Below, one piece after another: positions 7,384 to 7,846 of a DNA stretch of 7,846 nucleotides (within the stretch, counting starts at the first letter, position 1; every line of letters starts with the position of its first letter). The notes under the pieces are model-generated. The model was not told the DNA's origin. It ran no database searches and worked only from the letters and a program-made list of their open reading frames with translations. The stretch comes from Ignavibacteria bacterium (GTDB taxonomy: Bacteria; Bacteroidota; Ignavibacteria; Tepidaquicellales; Tepidaquicellaceae), in contig JAGPCH010000050.1 in the NCBI GenBank assembly GCA_018058125.1, forward strand, positions 1 to 7,846, written 5' to 3'. Made by a program: the position numbers and the translations under genes.

Positions 7384-7414
7384 TGTATAGATAGCAGAAA
7401 AATAGTCGGGAATC

Positions 7415-7432
7415 CAATCCCGTCAGGGATTG
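7415..7432. repeat. CAATCCC palindromic repeat, copy 2
   Basis: CAATCCC-GTCA-GGGATTG has the same 7-bp stem as copy 1 with a four-base loop; 31 bases separate the two. The direct 9-mer GAATTGTTT flanks the pair at 7336-7344 and 7434-7442, which might be a trace of insertion but could be chance in this A/T-rich stretch. Confidence 0.8.
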
Positions 7433-7449
7433 AGAATTGTTTGAGTCCT

Positions 7450-7468
7450 AAAAAAACCTGAAGTTTTT
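7450..7468 (-). terminator. Weak candidate terminator after hicBA
   Basis: In the hicA direction AAAAAC (7468-7463), a five-base loop, and GTTTTT (7457-7452) form an A/T-rich stem that runs into two further T residues. It overlaps the hicA stop codon. The low stem stability makes it a poor terminator, but its position and T-tail fit that role. It may instead belong to the adjoining repeat cluster. Confidence 0.35.
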
Positions 7469-7708
7469 AAATTATATAAAATTGCTGAATTAAATCTTCG
7501 GTTGGTATATATTTTCCAGCTTGTCTTACAATAGCTCTCAGGGTTCCTGTATCTATTACTTTGTGATTTGGAATCAACAAAGTTTGTTTCATATCTTCCC
7601 TTATTCGTCTTAATTTAACATGGCTTCCTCTTTGATTTATTACTTCAAATCCAAACTGGTTTAAAATTGAAATAACTTCTTTCCCGAAAGCTTTTTTAGC
7701 TTAGGCAT
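7467..7708 (-). pseudogene. hicA: HicA-family mRNA interferase toxin, frameshifted near codon 10
   Basis: The ATG at 7708 opens with MPKLKKLSGK, the classic HicA start, but this frame stops at 7663-7661 after 15 residues. The -1 frame carries the rest of the protein: GKEVISIL, FGFEV, RGSHVKL (with the catalytic His), LLIPNH, TGTLRAIVRQAG, ending at TAA 7469-7467. Joined, the product would be 80 residues, normal for HicA, a small dsRBD-like ribonuclease that cleaves mRNA. One missing A in GGGAAAG (about 7685-7679) explains the break as mutation or base-call error. However, the in-phase heptamer A AAA AAG just upstream would give exactly this joined frame by a -1 ribosomal slip, so a functional product cannot be excluded. 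The start overlaps the hicB end by eight bases. Confidence 0.87.
7691..7697 (-). promoter_or_regulatory. In-phase A AAA AAG slippery heptamer in hicA
   Basis: Codons 4-6 of hicA read CTA AAA AAG, so the heptamer A AAA AAG is in the exact phase used for -1 frameshifting, as in dnaX. A -1 slip here leads into GCT TTC GGG AAA GAA, the open frame of the rest of HicA. The only stimulatory structure seen is a tiny CTTT-CGGG-AAAG hairpin directly downstream, and there is no clear Shine-Dalgarno-like stimulator upstream. Activity is unproven. Confidence 0.4.
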
Positions 7709-7846
7709 ATTCCGGCTCTAGTTCAAAAGTTACCATTAGATTCGGCTTTTCATCTAATCCAAATTCTTTAGAGTCTTCACCATCAAGAAAAAGTTCAACA
7801 GCTTCTTTAAGGTTATTCGTAACTTCATCAAGAGTCTGACCTTGTG
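7701..7846 (-). CDS. hicB: HicB-family antitoxin, N-terminus cut by window end
   Basis: The last 47 codons are visible. The order QGQTLDEVTNNLKEAVELFL (residues 1-20 of the visible part) is the signature helix of the HicB RNase H-like fold. It is followed by a terminal strand MVTFELEPEYA, which is where the short HicB form ends. No C-terminal DNA-binding domain is present, so this is the small antitoxin type. It should bind and block HicA. The TAA stop lies inside the hicA start region (eight-base overlap), giving the order hicB-hicA and tight coupling. If HicA is truly dead, the antitoxin is a relic without a partner. The promoter lies beyond the window. Confidence 0.87.
   Translation of the reverse strand, partial: QGQTLDEVTNNLKEAVELFLDGEDSKEFGLDEKPNLMVTFELEPEYA

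Larger units (their letters stand above)
7132..7466. other. Repeat-rich intergenic region between hicA and the GT9 operon
   Basis: About 335 bases with no credible gene. From the hicA side it holds an A/T hairpin, two CAATCCC/GGGATTG palindromes, an A/T-rich stretch, two diverged 28-nt repeats (one inside a stem-loop) and the GT9 promoter region. The only open frame (7193-7390, plus) runs straight through these repeats, and its basic, low-complexity product is best seen as spurious. Clustered repeats of this type usually mark intergenic sites prone to insertion and rearrangement. Confidence 0.8.

Noticed and set aside
7193..7390. Plus-strand 65-residue open frame
   Set aside because: It runs entirely through dispersed repeats and palindromes, shows no recognisable domain and has no ribosome site.
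7367..7432. Possible two-repeat CRISPR
   Set aside because: There are only two short palindromes of 17-18 bases, unequal loops, one 31-base gap and no cas genes.

Overview
The window is about 38-40% GC by eye, and every gene supported here lies on the minus strand. Gene families, sparse Shine-Dalgarno use and dispersed intergenic repeats fit a free-living member of the Bacteroidota/Ignavibacteria/Chlorobi side of the tree. That placement is inference; no marker gene is present.

Layout, read in the direction of transcription (high to low coordinates). (1) Positions 7846-7467 hold a hicBA toxin-antitoxin pair. The antitoxin hicB is cut by the window edge. The toxin hicA is frameshifted near codon 10, but an in-phase A AAA AAG heptamer lies just before the break. 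(2) Positions 7466-7132 are non-coding and repeat-rich: an A/T hairpin after hicA, two CAATCCC/GGGATTG palindromes, two diverged copies of a 28-nt repeat, and a promoter-like region with a 15-nt dyad. (3) Positions 7131-1776 are a tight five-gene unit: a GT9 heptosyltransferase-like enzyme with an N-terminal Cys cluster, a GT4 glycosyltransferase (1-nt overlap), a DinB-family protein, a DUF5996 protein, and adenine deaminase. Gaps between the last four are 15-19 nt. (4) After a 108-nt gap comes a second pair: a small secreted protein with a lipocalin-like look, and a secreted metzincin zinc protease. They share an ATGA stop/start overlap, and the protease runs off the window start just after its zinc motif.

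Functional reading: the two glycosyltransferases probably act one after the other on a cell-surface glycan. Adenine deaminase does purine salvage. DinB and DUF5996 have no assigned reaction here. The small secreted protein and the protease look co-translated, which makes a protease-partner or inhibitor pairing worth testing. I see no tRNA, rRNA, CRISPR array or transposase. No wholly new system is evident; the most unusual items are the hicA slippery site, the secreted-protein/protease pair and the repeat cluster.
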